This document shows, one piece after another, positions 34,094 through 44,321 of a stretch of DNA of 64,000 nucleotides. The notes beneath the pieces are model-generated. The model ran no database searches and was not told the origin of the DNA. It was given only the letters and a program-made list of their open reading frames with translations. The DNA comes from Ursus arctos (Eukaryota; Chordata; Mammalia; Carnivora; Ursidae). The position numbers were made by a program, and so were the translations under genes. The stretch covers positions 41,894,177 through 41,958,176 of the forward strand of contig NW_026622863.1 of assembly GCF_023065955.2 (NCBI RefSeq), in the 5' to 3' direction. Position 1 is the first letter of the stretch. Each line of letters starts with the position of its first letter.

Positions 34094-35290
34094 TATGTCA
34101 TTTATATATATATAGTCAGATTGTTAACATTCAGGGATCCAGAAAATTTCCTGCATTCATTTTCCTTTGTATTTTCTCTGGAACTCCTTTAGGAAATGTT
34201 GAACCTCCTAGATGCCTCCACAAACCCATGAATATTCCAGTCATTTATTTCTCCCTTCATTCTTTCCATTCTTCCTTTTTTCATTCTGGGAGATTTCCTG
34301 GAATTTTTTTCCCCAACCTATTGAATTTTTGAGGTCAACGTCATATGGTTTATTTGCAGAAAGCACTAACCCTCTTAATACTTCAGTGCTATACAAACTC
34401 TTGGCTTTCTGTAATACTAATTATAATATTGTATGTGTGTGTTCTTTTGTTCCTTTCCTTGTTTTTTCCTATTTGTTTTTATCTATCTTTCACCTTAGGG
34501 CTTTCATCAAATATTTGTGATCTTTAGTGCTACATTAATATTTAATATTGAGGTACCCAAAATATTACTGTAATCTGTGTGCATGGTTGGGGCTTGTAAA
34601 ATGGTGGGCTTTGCTGTGCATCATTCAGTCAGGTTTCTTTTATATGACTCCATGTTAGTATCTATAAATGTTCTCAGAGTCTTCTCATTTTTTCAGAAAA
34701 GAACCCTTTCATTGTCTGACACCAGCAACCACCAGCATTTCTGACAAGCAGCAGTAGAAAGGGGTTGGAACCCTAATCTGCATATGAACTCTATTCATTA
34801 CCTTCTTTTCAATATGTTACTCTAATCTTCTTTGCCTATCATCACTAAATTTGGAGGCTCTTAGTTATACCATCAGCCGCTGCTTTTATAATCATTTTTA
34901 TAAGTTTCACCTTCTACTCTCAACCAGTCTCTCCAGTTATAGAGCCTTTGTGTTCTCTTCTGCTGGCTTTTTAAGTCATTCGATTCTGCTAATTTATAGT
35001 TATCTGCTTTCCTTTCAAAATTTCCTAAAACTTTTCATCCAGTGGTATCTCCTCAACCTCTTAATGTTTATGAGTATATGCCCTTCATCCTCTTACTGTC
35101 ATTTTAATGGAGTTTCAGAAAGCTATAGAATTTCATTGAACCACACATTCTCTTTAATAATTCTTCTATTTTTTATCCCTTCATCCTAGGCTCTCCCAAT
35201 TTTATGTTTTTGTCTTTCATCTGTTTGTCACCTGTTCTTTATGTTTTATTTTACTTATTTATAAAGTGTACAGAGTTACATTTAAAAACA
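34094..35290. other. 1.2 kb without recognised features
   Basis: T/C-rich on the plus strand and giving two overlapping hydrophobic ORFs (34,212-34,527) and one at 34,851-35,189, which I read as composition artefacts. No splice-flanked exon, repeat or RNA gene is identified. It lies in the intron before the ZNF260 coding exon. Confidence 0.45.
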
Positions 35291-35295
35291 GTTTA

Positions 35296-35615
35296 GGGGG
35301 TGCCTGAGTGTGGGGCGCCTGGGTGGTGCAGTCATTAAGTGTCTGCCTTCGGCTCAGGGCGTGATCCCAGCGTTCTGGGATCGAGCCCCACATCAGGCTT
35401 CTCCGCTAGGAGCCTGCTTCTTCCTCTCCCACTCCCTCTGCTTGTGTTCCCTCTCTCGCTGGCTGTCTCTGTCAAATAAATAAATAAAATCTTAAAAAAT
35501 AAAAAAGGGGGGGTGCCTGAGTGGCTCAAGTGTCCAACTCTTAGCTCAGGTCTTGATCTCAGGGTTATGAATTCAAGCCCCACATTGGATTCCATGCTAT
35601 TAAAAAATATATATA
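35296..35615 (+). mobile_element. SINEC, sense, split by a younger SINEC
   Basis: The first 15 bases of the head (gggggtgcctgagtg, 35,296-35,310) are repeated and the element continues at 35,509-35,615 ('gtggctcaagtgtccaactc', 'ccccacattggattcc'). The repeated head is the target duplication of the inner insertion. Confidence 0.9.
35312..35506 (+). mobile_element. SINEC (bear-type), sense, nested in a SINEC
   Basis: Head 'ggggcgcctgggtggtgcag', body 'ctcagggcgtgatcccagcg', tail 'tctcgctggctgtctctgtc' and A-rich end. It is close to the youngest copies in the window. Confidence 0.96.
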
Positions 35616-35784
35616 AAAACATAAATAGTAATAATAATTAAAGCAGTTTAAGATTAGATGCACCTGTGAATGTTATTTGTATTTAAACTTTCTTTTATAC
35701 TGGTAGACTAGGTTTGAAATAGTCTATTTTATAATACCACATTTCTGAAATTTTATTAATACTGGGAAAAAAATCACAAGTATA

Positions 35785-35875
35785 GTGATGTTGATGATGA
35801 TGATAGCTACTTTATTGGAGTTTTACTACTTGCCAGGCACTAAATATTTTACAGTTATTAGCTCTTTTCAATGAT
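35785..35875 (-). mobile_element. MIR-like fragment, antisense
   Basis: 'tggagttttactacttgcca' followed by ggcactaaatattttacag resembles the reverse complement of the MIR end (loss of abundance near 'tgcctggcac'). Short and old. Confidence 0.5.
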
Positions 35876-36239
35876 TTTTTTTTTTTGTATTCCCTTTTAG
35901 AAAAGGTCTGGGAAACATATAGGTAAAGGCATACATGGAAGACATGTGAGTTGTCTACTTCTGCATGAAAATACAGCTAGGGAAAAACTCAGAAAACCTG
36001 GGTAACAGAAAAATATTTCCTCTGAACACAGACACTGATTCTTTAAGACTATATCTCTATGTATGGGACTCAGTTTAAGGGACTTTAGAACATAATTTAT
36101 ACTTAAATATAAGAGAAGCTGTCTAAGAAAGAACCATTAAGGATACAATGATGTCATATGTTTCATCCCAATCCATAATCGTCTAATCTCAATATAAGCA
36201 CTGTGAAGTCTTTCATCATAAATTCAACTTCATTAGGTA

Positions 36240-36345
36240 CTTGAGGATTAATATTGGAGAGAAACCATATGACATTGATGAATGTGGAAAAACTTTTATC
36301 TGTGTCACATGTCAAGAGATACTGAGGAATTCTTGTTAGAAAAAA
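36240..36345 (+). pseudogene. Decayed zinc-finger coding sequence upstream of the start codon
   Basis: The text 'attggagagaaaccatatga' codes for an I-G-E-K-P-Y linker. It is followed by a finger start (DIDECGKTFICV) that has lost its first cysteine, and then by stops ('aattcttgttag'). This is finger-like sequence in the 5' UTR that is no longer translated with the main ORF. Confidence 0.75.
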
Positions 36346-36354
36346 TATCTGTGC

Positions 36355-37593
36355 ATGATAAGAATGTTGGAAAGCCTTCAGCCTGAAGCAGATCTCCGTC
36401 AGCATGATCAGATTCATAGTAGAGAGAAACCTCATGAATGCAGTGAGTGTGGAAAAACCTTTAGCCTGAAGCAAAACCTCATAGAGCATAAGAAAATGCA
36501 TACTGGAGAAAAATCACATGAATGTACTGAATGTGGTAAAGTATTCTCTCGAGTCTCATCCCTTACTCTACATTTGAGAAGTCATACAGGAAAGAAACCA
36601 TATAAATGTAATAAATGTGGAAAAGCTTTCAGCCAGAAAAGAAACTTCCTTTCTCATCAGAAACATCATACTGGAGAGAAACTTCATGAATGTGGGAAAG
36701 CTTCTATTCAGATTCCAGGCCTCATTAAAAACCAGAGAAATCATACTGGAAACAAACCCTATGCGTGTAAGGAATGTGGAAAAGCCTTCAATGGCAAATC
36801 ATATCTCACCGAGCATGAGAAAATTCATACGGGAGAGAAACCATTTGAATGTAATCAATGTGGAAGAACCTTCAGCCAGAAGCAATACCTCATTAAACAT
36901 CAGAATATCCACAGTGGAAAGAAACCCTTTAAATGTAATGAATGTGGAAAAGCCTTTAGCCAAAAGGAAAACCTCATTATCCATCAAAGAATACATACTG
37001 GAGAGAAACCTTATGAATGCAAAGGGTGTGGGAAAGCTTTCATTCAGAAGTCAAGCCTGATTAGACACCAGAGAAGTCATACAGGAGAGAAACCCTATAT
37101 ATGTAAAGAATGTGGGAAAGCCTTCAGTGGCAAATCAAATCTCACTGAGCATGAGAAAATTCATATTGGAGAAAAACCCTATAAATGTAATGAATGTGGA
37201 ACAATCTTTAGGCAGAAGCAGTACCTCATTAAACATCACAATATTCATACAGGAGAGAAACCCTATGAATGTAATAAATGTGGAAAAGCCTTCTCTCGAA
37301 TCACATCACTCATTGTACATGTCAGAATTCATACAGGTGATAAACCTTATGAATGTAAAATATGTGGGAAAGCCTTCTGTCAAAGTTCATCTCTTACTGT
37401 TCATATGAGAAGCCATACAGGTGAGAAGCCCTATGGTTGTAATGAATGTGGGAAAGCCTTCTCTCAGTTCTCAACTCTTGCTTTACATATGAGAATCCAT
37501 ACTGGAGAAAAACCTTATCAGTGTAGTGAATGTGGGAAGGCTTTTAGCCAGAAGTCACATCATATTAGACACCAGAGAATTCATACTCACTAA
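36355..37593 (+). CDS. ZNF260: ZNF260, KRAB-less C2H2 zinc-finger transcription factor
   Basis: An intact 412-residue ORF made almost entirely of C2H2 fingers. I count 13 complete fingers (first Cys at residues 29, 57, 85, 138, 166, 194, 222, 250, 278, 306, 334, 362 and 390) plus one degenerate finger at 106-130 that lacks most zinc ligands. Most linkers are T-G-E-K-P or close variants. The protein starts [14 protein letters not shown] and has no KRAB, SCAN or BTB domain. Length, the finger order and the ending [14 protein letters not shown] match mammalian ZNF260 (Zfp260/PEX1) as I know it. That protein is a nuclear DNA-binding factor reported to act with GATA4 in cardiac gene regulation downstream of alpha1-adrenergic signalling. 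The start at 36,355 was chosen because it gives the known 412-residue length; upstream frames are closed. Stop TAA at 37,591. The paralogue ZNF146/OZF is the main alternative, but it is shorter. Confidence 0.9.
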   Translation: MIRMLESLQPEADLRQHDQIHSREKPHECSECGKTFSLKQNLIEHKKMHTGEKSHECTECGKVFSRVSSLTLHLRSHTGKKPYKCNKCGKAFSQKRNFLSHQKHHTGEKLHECGKASIQIPGLIKNQRNHTGNKPYACKECGKAFNGKSYLTEHEKIHTGEKPFECNQCGRTFSQKQYLIKHQNIHSGKKPFKCNECGKAFSQKENLIIHQRIHTGEKPYECKGCGKAFIQKSSLIRHQRSHTGEKPYICKECGKAFSGKSNLTEHEKIHIGEKPYKCNECGTIFRQKQYLIKHHNIHTGEKPYECNKCGKAFSRITSLIVHVRIHTGDKPYECKICGKAFCQSSSLTVHMRSHTGEKPYGCNECGKAFSQFSTLALHMRIHTGEKPYQCSECGKAFSQKSHHIRHQRIHTH

Positions 37594-38300
37594 AGCTCTA
37601 TGAATGCCTTGAATTTAGGAAAACTTTCATCAGAACTCACACTTCAATGGCATATTAAAAATTCATTTTACAATAAAGTGACATGAATGTGGAAAATACT
37701 TCACCAACAACTCAAAAGTTAAATACTAACAATTTTAATAAGTATCATAGTATCATGAAAACCTATACTCCCAGAACTCCCACAACAAACATTGTTAATG
37801 ACGTACTTTTAGGAGCAGTCTCATTGAAATAAGGATCCAGTCGTGAACCCTAAGCAACATGGTTCTGGAAGGCCTACCTGATGCATTAAGAGGTATAAAG
37901 ATTTGACATTAAGAGACAAAACTGTCATTTTAAAAATGATTCACTACATACGTAATCAAAATTATTTGTTCTTGATGCATTTGTAGAAATCAGAGATTGG
38001 TACAATATTGTATTCAGAAACATGCATGCCTTTATTGGGAATTGTTAATTGATAGAGGTGGTATCACAAGTTGGTAGGGAAATGAAATCATGATTCAAAA
38101 AATGGTCTCAGGGTAACTGACTCTTTATGTGGAAAAATATTAGATCTCTGCTGTAGTAATACATTAAAGTATTTATTATGAAATCCAAAAGTATTGAAGA
38201 CTAGAATACAAAAAGTAAAACCTAGTAATATAAGAATTTAATAGGAGAATGTTTTTAAAACCTTGGGGTAAGAGGGAATTTCTAAAATAGATTCCAGGAT
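37594..38300. other. 3' UTR and downstream flank of ZNF260
   Basis: The first 80-100 bp are the likely 3' UTR. The rest is AT-rich unique-looking sequence with further AATAAA-like words that could allow longer 3' ends. No fingers remain after the stop. Confidence 0.4.
37672..37677 (+). terminator. ZNF260: Polyadenylation signal AATAAA of ZNF260
   Basis: A canonical hexamer 79 bp after the stop codon (in 'ttacaataaagtgacatgaa'). It implies cleavage near 37,690-37,700. Later signals cannot be excluded. Confidence 0.55.
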
Positions 38301-38890
38301 ACTCACTCTTGAGTGTACATGCCTATCCCCAAGAAACCAATATGTGTACCTAGGGAGTCATTATCTTTATGTTCATTGACGCATGAATTACATTAGGAAA
38401 AAATTGGAAACAAATGTCTGTTGCTTGTGATTTGGATAAATAAAATGTGATATAGGAACATAGTAAAATATTCTCTAGTAGTTAACAGGTTATATACGTA
38501 TAAATATATTAATAGAAAGACCTGAAAAATCATGTAGAGTAAAAACAATGAAGGGATAAATAAAATCATAACTGTGAATTTAAATTAAATCAACACAAAC
38601 ACTATTATTAAGCACTGATTATAGATAAACATTTTTATGTAAAACTGAAGAATGGATTGGAAGGATACACATGCAGTTCCCAAAGGTGGATGCCTCTAGA
38701 AAGAACAGTAGTGGAAAAGAAACGGGACCAAGAATGGTAGTTGAGGGATACTTCAGTTTTGTATCTAAACACTTATCATTAAAAAGAAAAAAAGATTCCC
38801 AGTGAATATAACAAAATGTTAGTTACCTCTTAGTTACCTCGGGCTGTGGTAATATAAGTGTTCTGTTGTTTGTGCTATTTCTGAAAATTA
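38300..38890 (+). mobile_element. Old LINE-1 3' UTR fragment, sense
   Basis: 'aggaaaaaattggaaacaaa', tgatttggataaataaaatgtg, tagtagttaacagg, 'ggattggaaggatacacatg' and the 'ggtggatgcctctagaaaga' stretch follow the order of old L1M 3' regions. Diverged. Confidence 0.5.
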
Positions 38891-40320
38891 AAAAAGATAA
38901 AGATAGGCGTAGGAAAGCTGTACGTGGAGTACATGTAATAATAGACTCATAATCCCAGATAGATACTAATATTTTATAGGAAATATTTCTAAAATCCTAT
39001 CTTTACTATAAGTTATTTTTTAAAATTGGGATGGTAGCTTAAATTATTTAAATTTACTCTTGCATGTGAACTATCACTAATCTGTGTGATCTCTACTTAG
39101 AAGTTATAGCATGACTGTACATCAGGTTGGTTGGATTACATACATTTAAGGATCATACCATTTAATAATACATGCACAGACTTGTTATTAAGAATTGGTT
39201 TCTACTGAAACATTTTTCAGGAGTTTTTAAAGTCCACATAACCAGTACTGGCATTAAGAATTTGATATTTTTTAAATGAAGAAACCAAGTTACTCTTAAA
39301 TTTTTAAATATGCCACTGAGTAAAATGTCAGCTCTTGCATTTCACCTTCAATTTTAACCTCAGACGGTTTTTCTTCTATTCTGCCAGATATACTCAACCA
39401 ATCCTTTAAGAAAAAAAAAAAAAAAAAAGGAGATCTGAGACCTAAACAGTATTCTTTTATTTGAAGCAAATCTTTTTGAGGATTTTTGTTTACTCAACCC
39501 CTTTCCACAGCAAATTGACATATATAAAGTTGTTAGTGCTCTTTTTGAATAGTGATAAAAATGTGTATCCAACATTTAAACCTTAGTCATATTTCAAATA
39601 CATCAATTTCTTTTAAATTCAAAATAATGAAATGCTAATAGAACCACACCACTACACCGTTTGTTAGCAGTTTTGAAGGTTGGTCTTGAGATAAGATTAT
39701 AAATGCCAGGCATTGATTATCTGGGGTAATGTACCCAAATAACATGTATATCTACATCAATCTAAGTTATCCTCTATTTTTTTCCATTCCTCATTAAGCA
39801 TTCCTCTTATATTTCTTAAGTGTTTTGCTTGCCTTTGAGCTTATGCAGCTTTGAAGTCACCAGACCAACTAAGAACTCTCAATTCAGACCAAACTAGGAG
39901 GATTACCTTTTGGTTCCTGTAGTTGGCTAGTGCCAAAGTGTAACAACGATTAGGATAGTCACACTGAGTCAGATGAGTAATACATGTGATATTGTATACT
40001 TCAGATTTACTCTGACATGCCCCTGTTGATTCAGCTTGTTGCTAGTTCTTTGCCACCACAAACACCACTAGTAAAACACTCTTAAAATCAGACCTTAAAT
40101 TTCAGATGTTTTTATTTGTGGAGGATAGGTTACAGGCAAGAGATTGTTAAATCAAAGGACATATGCTATTTTTTTTTATTTTAATAGATGCTATCAGTTA
40201 TTTTCAAAACACAACTTTCCTCTAACCCTGCAACAGATGGTAACATACTGCTCAAATTCATGTCTGTCTGATGAATGTAGCCATCTGCTCCTAGGTTTGC
40301 TTCTTTGTAGATTTTCTTAT
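38891..40320. other. AT-rich intergenic stretch, nothing firm
   Basis: A poly-A run at 39,410-39,428 interrupts otherwise ordinary AT-rich DNA. I see no SINEC, exon or RNA gene. Parts after 40,020 may be decayed antisense L1. Confidence 0.4.
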
Positions 40321-40329
40321 TGTTAGCTC

Positions 40330-40661
40330 ATTTTGAAGTCCTCTTTATGTATTAGACATTAGGAATTTGCTAATTTTCATCATAAAAATGATTTTTCCAT
40401 AAAAGTATCTTAAATTTCTATATAATCAGATATGTATTATAATTTTTTTCTAAGCTTAATGGATTGGTTAAGAAGATATTTTAATCTCTAGATTGTCTTT
40501 CTTAGGTTTTCTTGCAAGTTGTTTATTGTTTGCTTTTTTCAATATGTAAGTATTTAGTCCATCTAGAATTTAAGTTTTAATGTTATATAAAATGAGAATT
40601 CCTTGTTATTTTCTTCCAGAAGGGTTTCCAGTTATACAAGTACAATTTGTTAAAATAACCC
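40330..40661 (-). mobile_element. Old LINE-1 ORF2 fragment, antisense, first part
   Basis: 'tcctctttatgtattagaca', 'agtatttagtccatctagaa' and 'ttgttattttcttccagaag' fit antisense L1 ORF2. The same element appears to resume at 41,255. Confidence 0.55.
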
Positions 40662-41254
40662 ATCTGTTCAGCAGCCAGTCACACAGTTCTCACACCAACT
40701 TGTGGTATCCACCAGCAGCAATCACAGATTTGAACCGGCAATCAATAAAACAGAACAGGCTTTAACCCAGTTTATTATCAGCCTTGCCCTAACAAAAACA
40801 AAAAACTAAAACAAAACCACCTTCACAGTACTGCAACTGCCCAAGCAAGCACAGCTTCCAGGGATCCTGTGCTGCTCTGGGGAGAAAAGGTCAGAATGGG
40901 TATAGTTCACCTAAGCTCTGGGAAACATAACATTCTCATCCAAGACATGTTATGATAACCCACTACTGCATCTGTACACACCCAGTTGTAAGACTGATAC
41001 CCACTTAAGCACAGGGAAGCTGCTGCATTGGTTTCCCAAGACATGATGCCTTAGTCACATAGGCTATGGATGTCTACATGCCAATTCACAGCTCCCCCTA
41101 CCCCTATCCAGGTACAGGATACAAATTAGGAATATACAGTAGTATTTTCTTCAAGAAAACTGGTAGAAAGTCAAATCTAAGATCATCTTTCCAGACATGG
41201 GTCAGTGGGAAAGGCGTATTCTCAATACTTTATCAATACCATCCTTTTCTATTC
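40662..41254. other. Unidentified ~0.6-kb insertion in an old L1
   Basis: GC content and style differ from the flanking antisense L1. The block begins ccatctgttcagcagccagt, contains an A/C-rich patch (40,790-40,825) and ends near 'tccttttctattcaactgaa'. It may be an LTR, but I see no diagnostic ends or coding. Confidence 0.35.
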
Positions 41255-41690
41255 AACTGAAACAGCTATGTAATCCTTTAACCACATGATCTTTTCCTCA
41301 TTCAACTGAAACTGCCTTGTACTTTCATTTATACCAAGACCTATTTCTGTATTCTCTTGTTTCACTAATCTATTTTTCTACTTCGATACCATATTAATTG
41401 ATAAATTGATTTAACATTAGCCTTATTGTATTTTGATACTGCATAACAAAGTCCTCCTTGCTGTTTTTCATAGTTTTATTGGCTATTCTAAGTTAATTTT
41501 CTTCCTATATAAATGAAGATTGTGTTCTCAAAATCTAAAAACCTTTTGATATTCTAGTTGGAATTGTATTAAATTTATATATTTATTTTGGGAGAAATGA
41601 GATTTTTGATTTTAAGTCTTTCTGATCCAAATCGTAGTGTGCCTTTGCATTTGTTCAAACTGTAATCATGTCTTTCAGCATGAGGGTCCT
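41255..41690 (-). mobile_element. Old LINE-1 ORF2 fragment, antisense, second part
   Basis: 'cttgtttcactaatctattt', 'gatactgcataacaaagtcc', 'gttttattggctattctaag' and 'gatattctagttggaattgt' are typical antisense L1 ORF2. Confidence 0.65.
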
Positions 41691-41774
41691 GAACAAAGTA
41701 ATTTGAATGCCATCCCTGCTTAATAATATATTTTTTAAAAGTTTGTTAGTTGGGTGAATGAGAAACAAAAAAAA

Positions 41775-42140
41775 CCAACCATACACCAAAGCCCCGATCC
41801 CTAGGGTGATGGTATTTGGAGATGGGGCTGTAAGGAAGTAATTAGGTTTAGATTAGGTCATGAGGGTAGAACACTCATGGTGGGAATAATACCCATATAA
41901 GTGGAAGAGAGAGATTATAAAAGGAGATTTCTTTCCACGTGTACAAACTGAGGAAAAGGTCATGTGAGCACAGCACAGTGAGAAAGCAGCTGTCTACAAA
42001 CCAGGAATTGGACCTTCACCAGGATTTGCCAGCATTTTGATCTTGGGATTTCCCAGCCTCTAGAACTGTAAGAAATAAATGTCTGTTGTTTAAGCCACCT
42101 AGTCTGTGGTATTTTGTTATAATGCCTGAGCTAAGACAAT
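41775..42140 (+). mobile_element. MLT1A-like MaLR LTR, solitary, 5' end eroded
   Basis: In order: ggtgatggtatttggagatg, aagtaattaggtttagatta, 'aggtcatgtgagcacagcac', 'agaaagcagctgtctacaaa', 'gatcttgggatttcccagcc', 'ctagaactgtaagaaataaa' and 'agtctgtggtattttgttat', ending gagctaagaca. This is the MLT1 consensus order. No internal ERV sequence is attached. Confidence 0.85.
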
Positions 42141-43243
42141 CCCTTTCCTGCCTGCTTCTATGCTCCTAATATGTGGTAAGACAAAAGCACTTTTCATTAG
42201 GAGAGTAAATTCCCAACTGCATTTTTCATATAAGGTCTGTAATTTTTAGCAATTTATAAAACTTCCCCCACCTTATTCATTTAAAAAGTAAAAATTGCTG
42301 GAAAAGGAAATAAGTAAAAAATACGGTTCCTGCAGTGACGTCTTGAAAATGTTGAACTAGGAATCGACAAGCTATAGTTAGTTCCCTTACAGAAACTGGG
42401 GGAAAAAAAAAACAAACCCAAAAACTTTCTGAACTAACTTTGTAGTACCTCTGGAAAACAGTCAGTGGTTTATAGAAACAAGCAAATGCGCAAGCAAATC
42501 AAAAGCCATCTTCAAATGTTAGTAATGTTTTGTGGCATTTTTATTCTTGCCCCAACCCTCGCTGGTGTGGTATTGATACGGTCTTGAGCAAGCAGCCACC
42601 CAGTTTCCCCCCTCAAACTGGAGGGAGCAGAGTGGACCAAGTTTGCAAATTACTGTATACATCCCATTCTAACCTGTCTTGATACAGGAAGGAATGATGC
42701 AAGCATTATCTGTTTCATGTTACAAAAATGCAGCTGGGAAACTGAGCAGGCATTGCTCATAAAACCTACAAGGTGGACTACAAATCCACAGTCTGAATAT
42801 AAGATTGGGAAAGTGGAAGTGTATAGTCAGAGCTTAGGGTGAGGGTCAGTGGATGAGAAAATTCTAAGAGGAAACACCAGAGATAAGGGTGTTCTGGCTA
42901 AACCAACCACACAGGATTCCTACTGAAGGCAGGCTAGCATGACCACACAGCACCTGAGAGATGGTGGAGAATGCCTGATTTGATACCAAGGGTGATCATA
43001 TATTAAGGGTAGAGGGTTCTAGTTAAACTGACTGAGGGTCCTTACTAAATCCTGATTTTATAAATAAGTGCACAGATAGGTCTAGAAGTTTCAGGAGTCT
43101 GACTAAAGTTTGGTCAAAGAAACTGTCACTGAATTGTTGGCACTTGGGCAAAACAAGACCTTGGGGTTAATTTTACTAATGTGCTATTAATGACCCACTT
43201 CAGAGACCTCTGGAGACAAACTATATATGTCCATTAGCAGTTC
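42141..43243. other. 1.1 kb without recognised features
   Basis: Mid-GC text such as 'cagcacctgagagatggtgg' and 'agggtccttactaaatcctg' suggests an old LTR or other repeat, but I cannot name it. There is no supported gene. Confidence 0.4.
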
Positions 43244-43256
43244 AAAAGGATGTCCT

Positions 43257-43406
43257 GGGGGTGCCTGGATGGCTCAGTCAGTTAAGCGTCTGCCTTCAGC
43301 TCAGGTCATGATCCTGGGGAGTCTGCTTCTCCCTCTCCCTGCCTCCCCCACTCATGTTCTCTCTCACTCTCTCTCAAATAGATAATCTTTGAAAACAAAA
43401 CAAAAC
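43257..43406 (+). mobile_element. SINEC, sense, internally deleted, with TSD
   Basis: Head 'gggggtgcctggatggctca' runs to gtcatgatcctgggg, then jumps directly to agtctgcttctccctctccc. The middle of the body is missing. Duplications aaaaggatgtcct at 43,244-43,256 and 43,408-43,420. Confidence 0.94.
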
Positions 43407-43420
43407 AAAAAGGATGTCCT

Positions 43421-43846
43421 AGGTAGCAAGAGTTAGTATGGAAGCACTGGTCTCAAGAAGATGCAGGCAAGACATACTAATAAACTATTGATTTCAAAGG
43501 GTTATAACTGGCCAGATCCATTGAGTTAACAAAGGAAAAAGCTTGGGAATGTTAGTGGAGAATGCATCTTCGCCACTCATCTGTTCTTCAAGAGGATTTT
43601 TTTCCCCTAAATACTCCTGGCTCCTTGTCCTACTTTTTATTTCTCTTCTGGAGAGGTAAAGCAAAATAGTTGATTAGAGAATTTATTGCCTCTTTGGTCC
43701 AAATTAACCTTTTGCTGCCTGATGGGTGAAAATAGATCTTTATTTTTTAAACATTTTTTACCAGCTGGCATAATGGTAACCTTTGTCATTAGAGGGTACT
43801 GGAGAGACACTGCAGGACACAGTACTCCTTAGTTCTGGTGTGGCTT
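43421..43846. other. Gene-free stretch, nothing recognised
   Basis: Unassigned sequence ending in the target site of the two following SINECs. Confidence 0.4.
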
Positions 43847-43861
43847 CCTCTCCAGGTTTCT

Positions 43862-44080
43862 TTCTTCCTTCTTTCTTTCTCTTTCTTTCTTCCTTTCTTT
43901 TTTTTTTTTTTCTTAGATTTTATTTATTTGACAGAGAGACAGCCAGCGAGAGAGGGAACACAAGCAGGGGGAGTGGGAGAGGAAGAAGCAGGCTCCGAGC
44001 GGGGGCTCGATCCCAGGACTCTGGGATCATGCCCTGAGCCGAAGGCAGACATTTAATGACGGAGCCACCCAGGCGCCCCC
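43862..44080 (-). mobile_element. SINEC (bear-type), antisense, first of a tandem pair
   Basis: A TTCTTTC/poly-T start, 'ttagattttatttatttgac', tail agacagccagcgagagag, shortened body and head 'gagccacccaggcgcccccc'. The target word ctctccaggtttct precedes it (43,848-43,861) and follows it (44,081-44,094). Confidence 0.95.
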
Positions 44081-44094
44081 CTCTCCAGGTTTCT

Positions 44095-44307
44095 TTTTTC
44101 TTTTTTTTTTTTTTTAAGATTTTTTATTTATTTATTCGACAGAGATAGAGACAGTCAGTGAGAGAGGGAACAACAAGCAGGGGGAGTGGGAGAGGAAGAA
44201 GCAGGCTCATAGCGGAGGAGCCTGATGTGGGGCTCGATCCCATAACGCCAGGTTCACGCCCTGAGCCGAAGGCAGACGCTTAACCACTGTGCCACCCAGG
44301 CGCCCCC
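44095..44307 (-). mobile_element. SINEC (bear-type), antisense, second of a tandem pair
   Basis: Poly-T, 'aagattttttatttatttat', tail agacagtcagtgagagag and head 'ctgtgccacccaggcgcccc'. A third copy of ctctccaggtttct follows at 44,308-44,321. Confidence 0.95.
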
Positions 44308-44321
44308 CTCTCCAGGTTTCT

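Larger units (their letters stand above)
35901..37690 (+). other. ZNF260: Terminal exon of ZNF260 (inferred limits)
   Basis: A long pyrimidine tract ending ttcccttttag (AG at 35,899-35,900) is a strong acceptor. The exon would hold about 450 bp of 5' UTR, the whole coding region and a short 3' UTR to the AATAAA at 37,672. A single exon carrying all fingers is the rule for Kruppel-type genes. Confidence 0.6.

Noticed and set aside
34212..34527. Hydrophobic ORFs suggesting a small membrane protein
   Set aside because: T-rich composition produces Phe/Leu runs; there is no conserved domain, exon boundary or Kozak context I can support.
24318..35900. Search for KRAB A and B box exons upstream of the fingers
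   Set aside because: No V-T-F-x-D-V-A-V-x-F-type coding segment was found in the intron, in agreement with ZNF260 being KRAB-less.
36617..37408. ORFs in a second plus-strand frame and on the minus strand across the zinc-finger gene
   Set aside because: They are shadow frames of the repeated finger codons; the real frame has the C2H2 spacing throughout.
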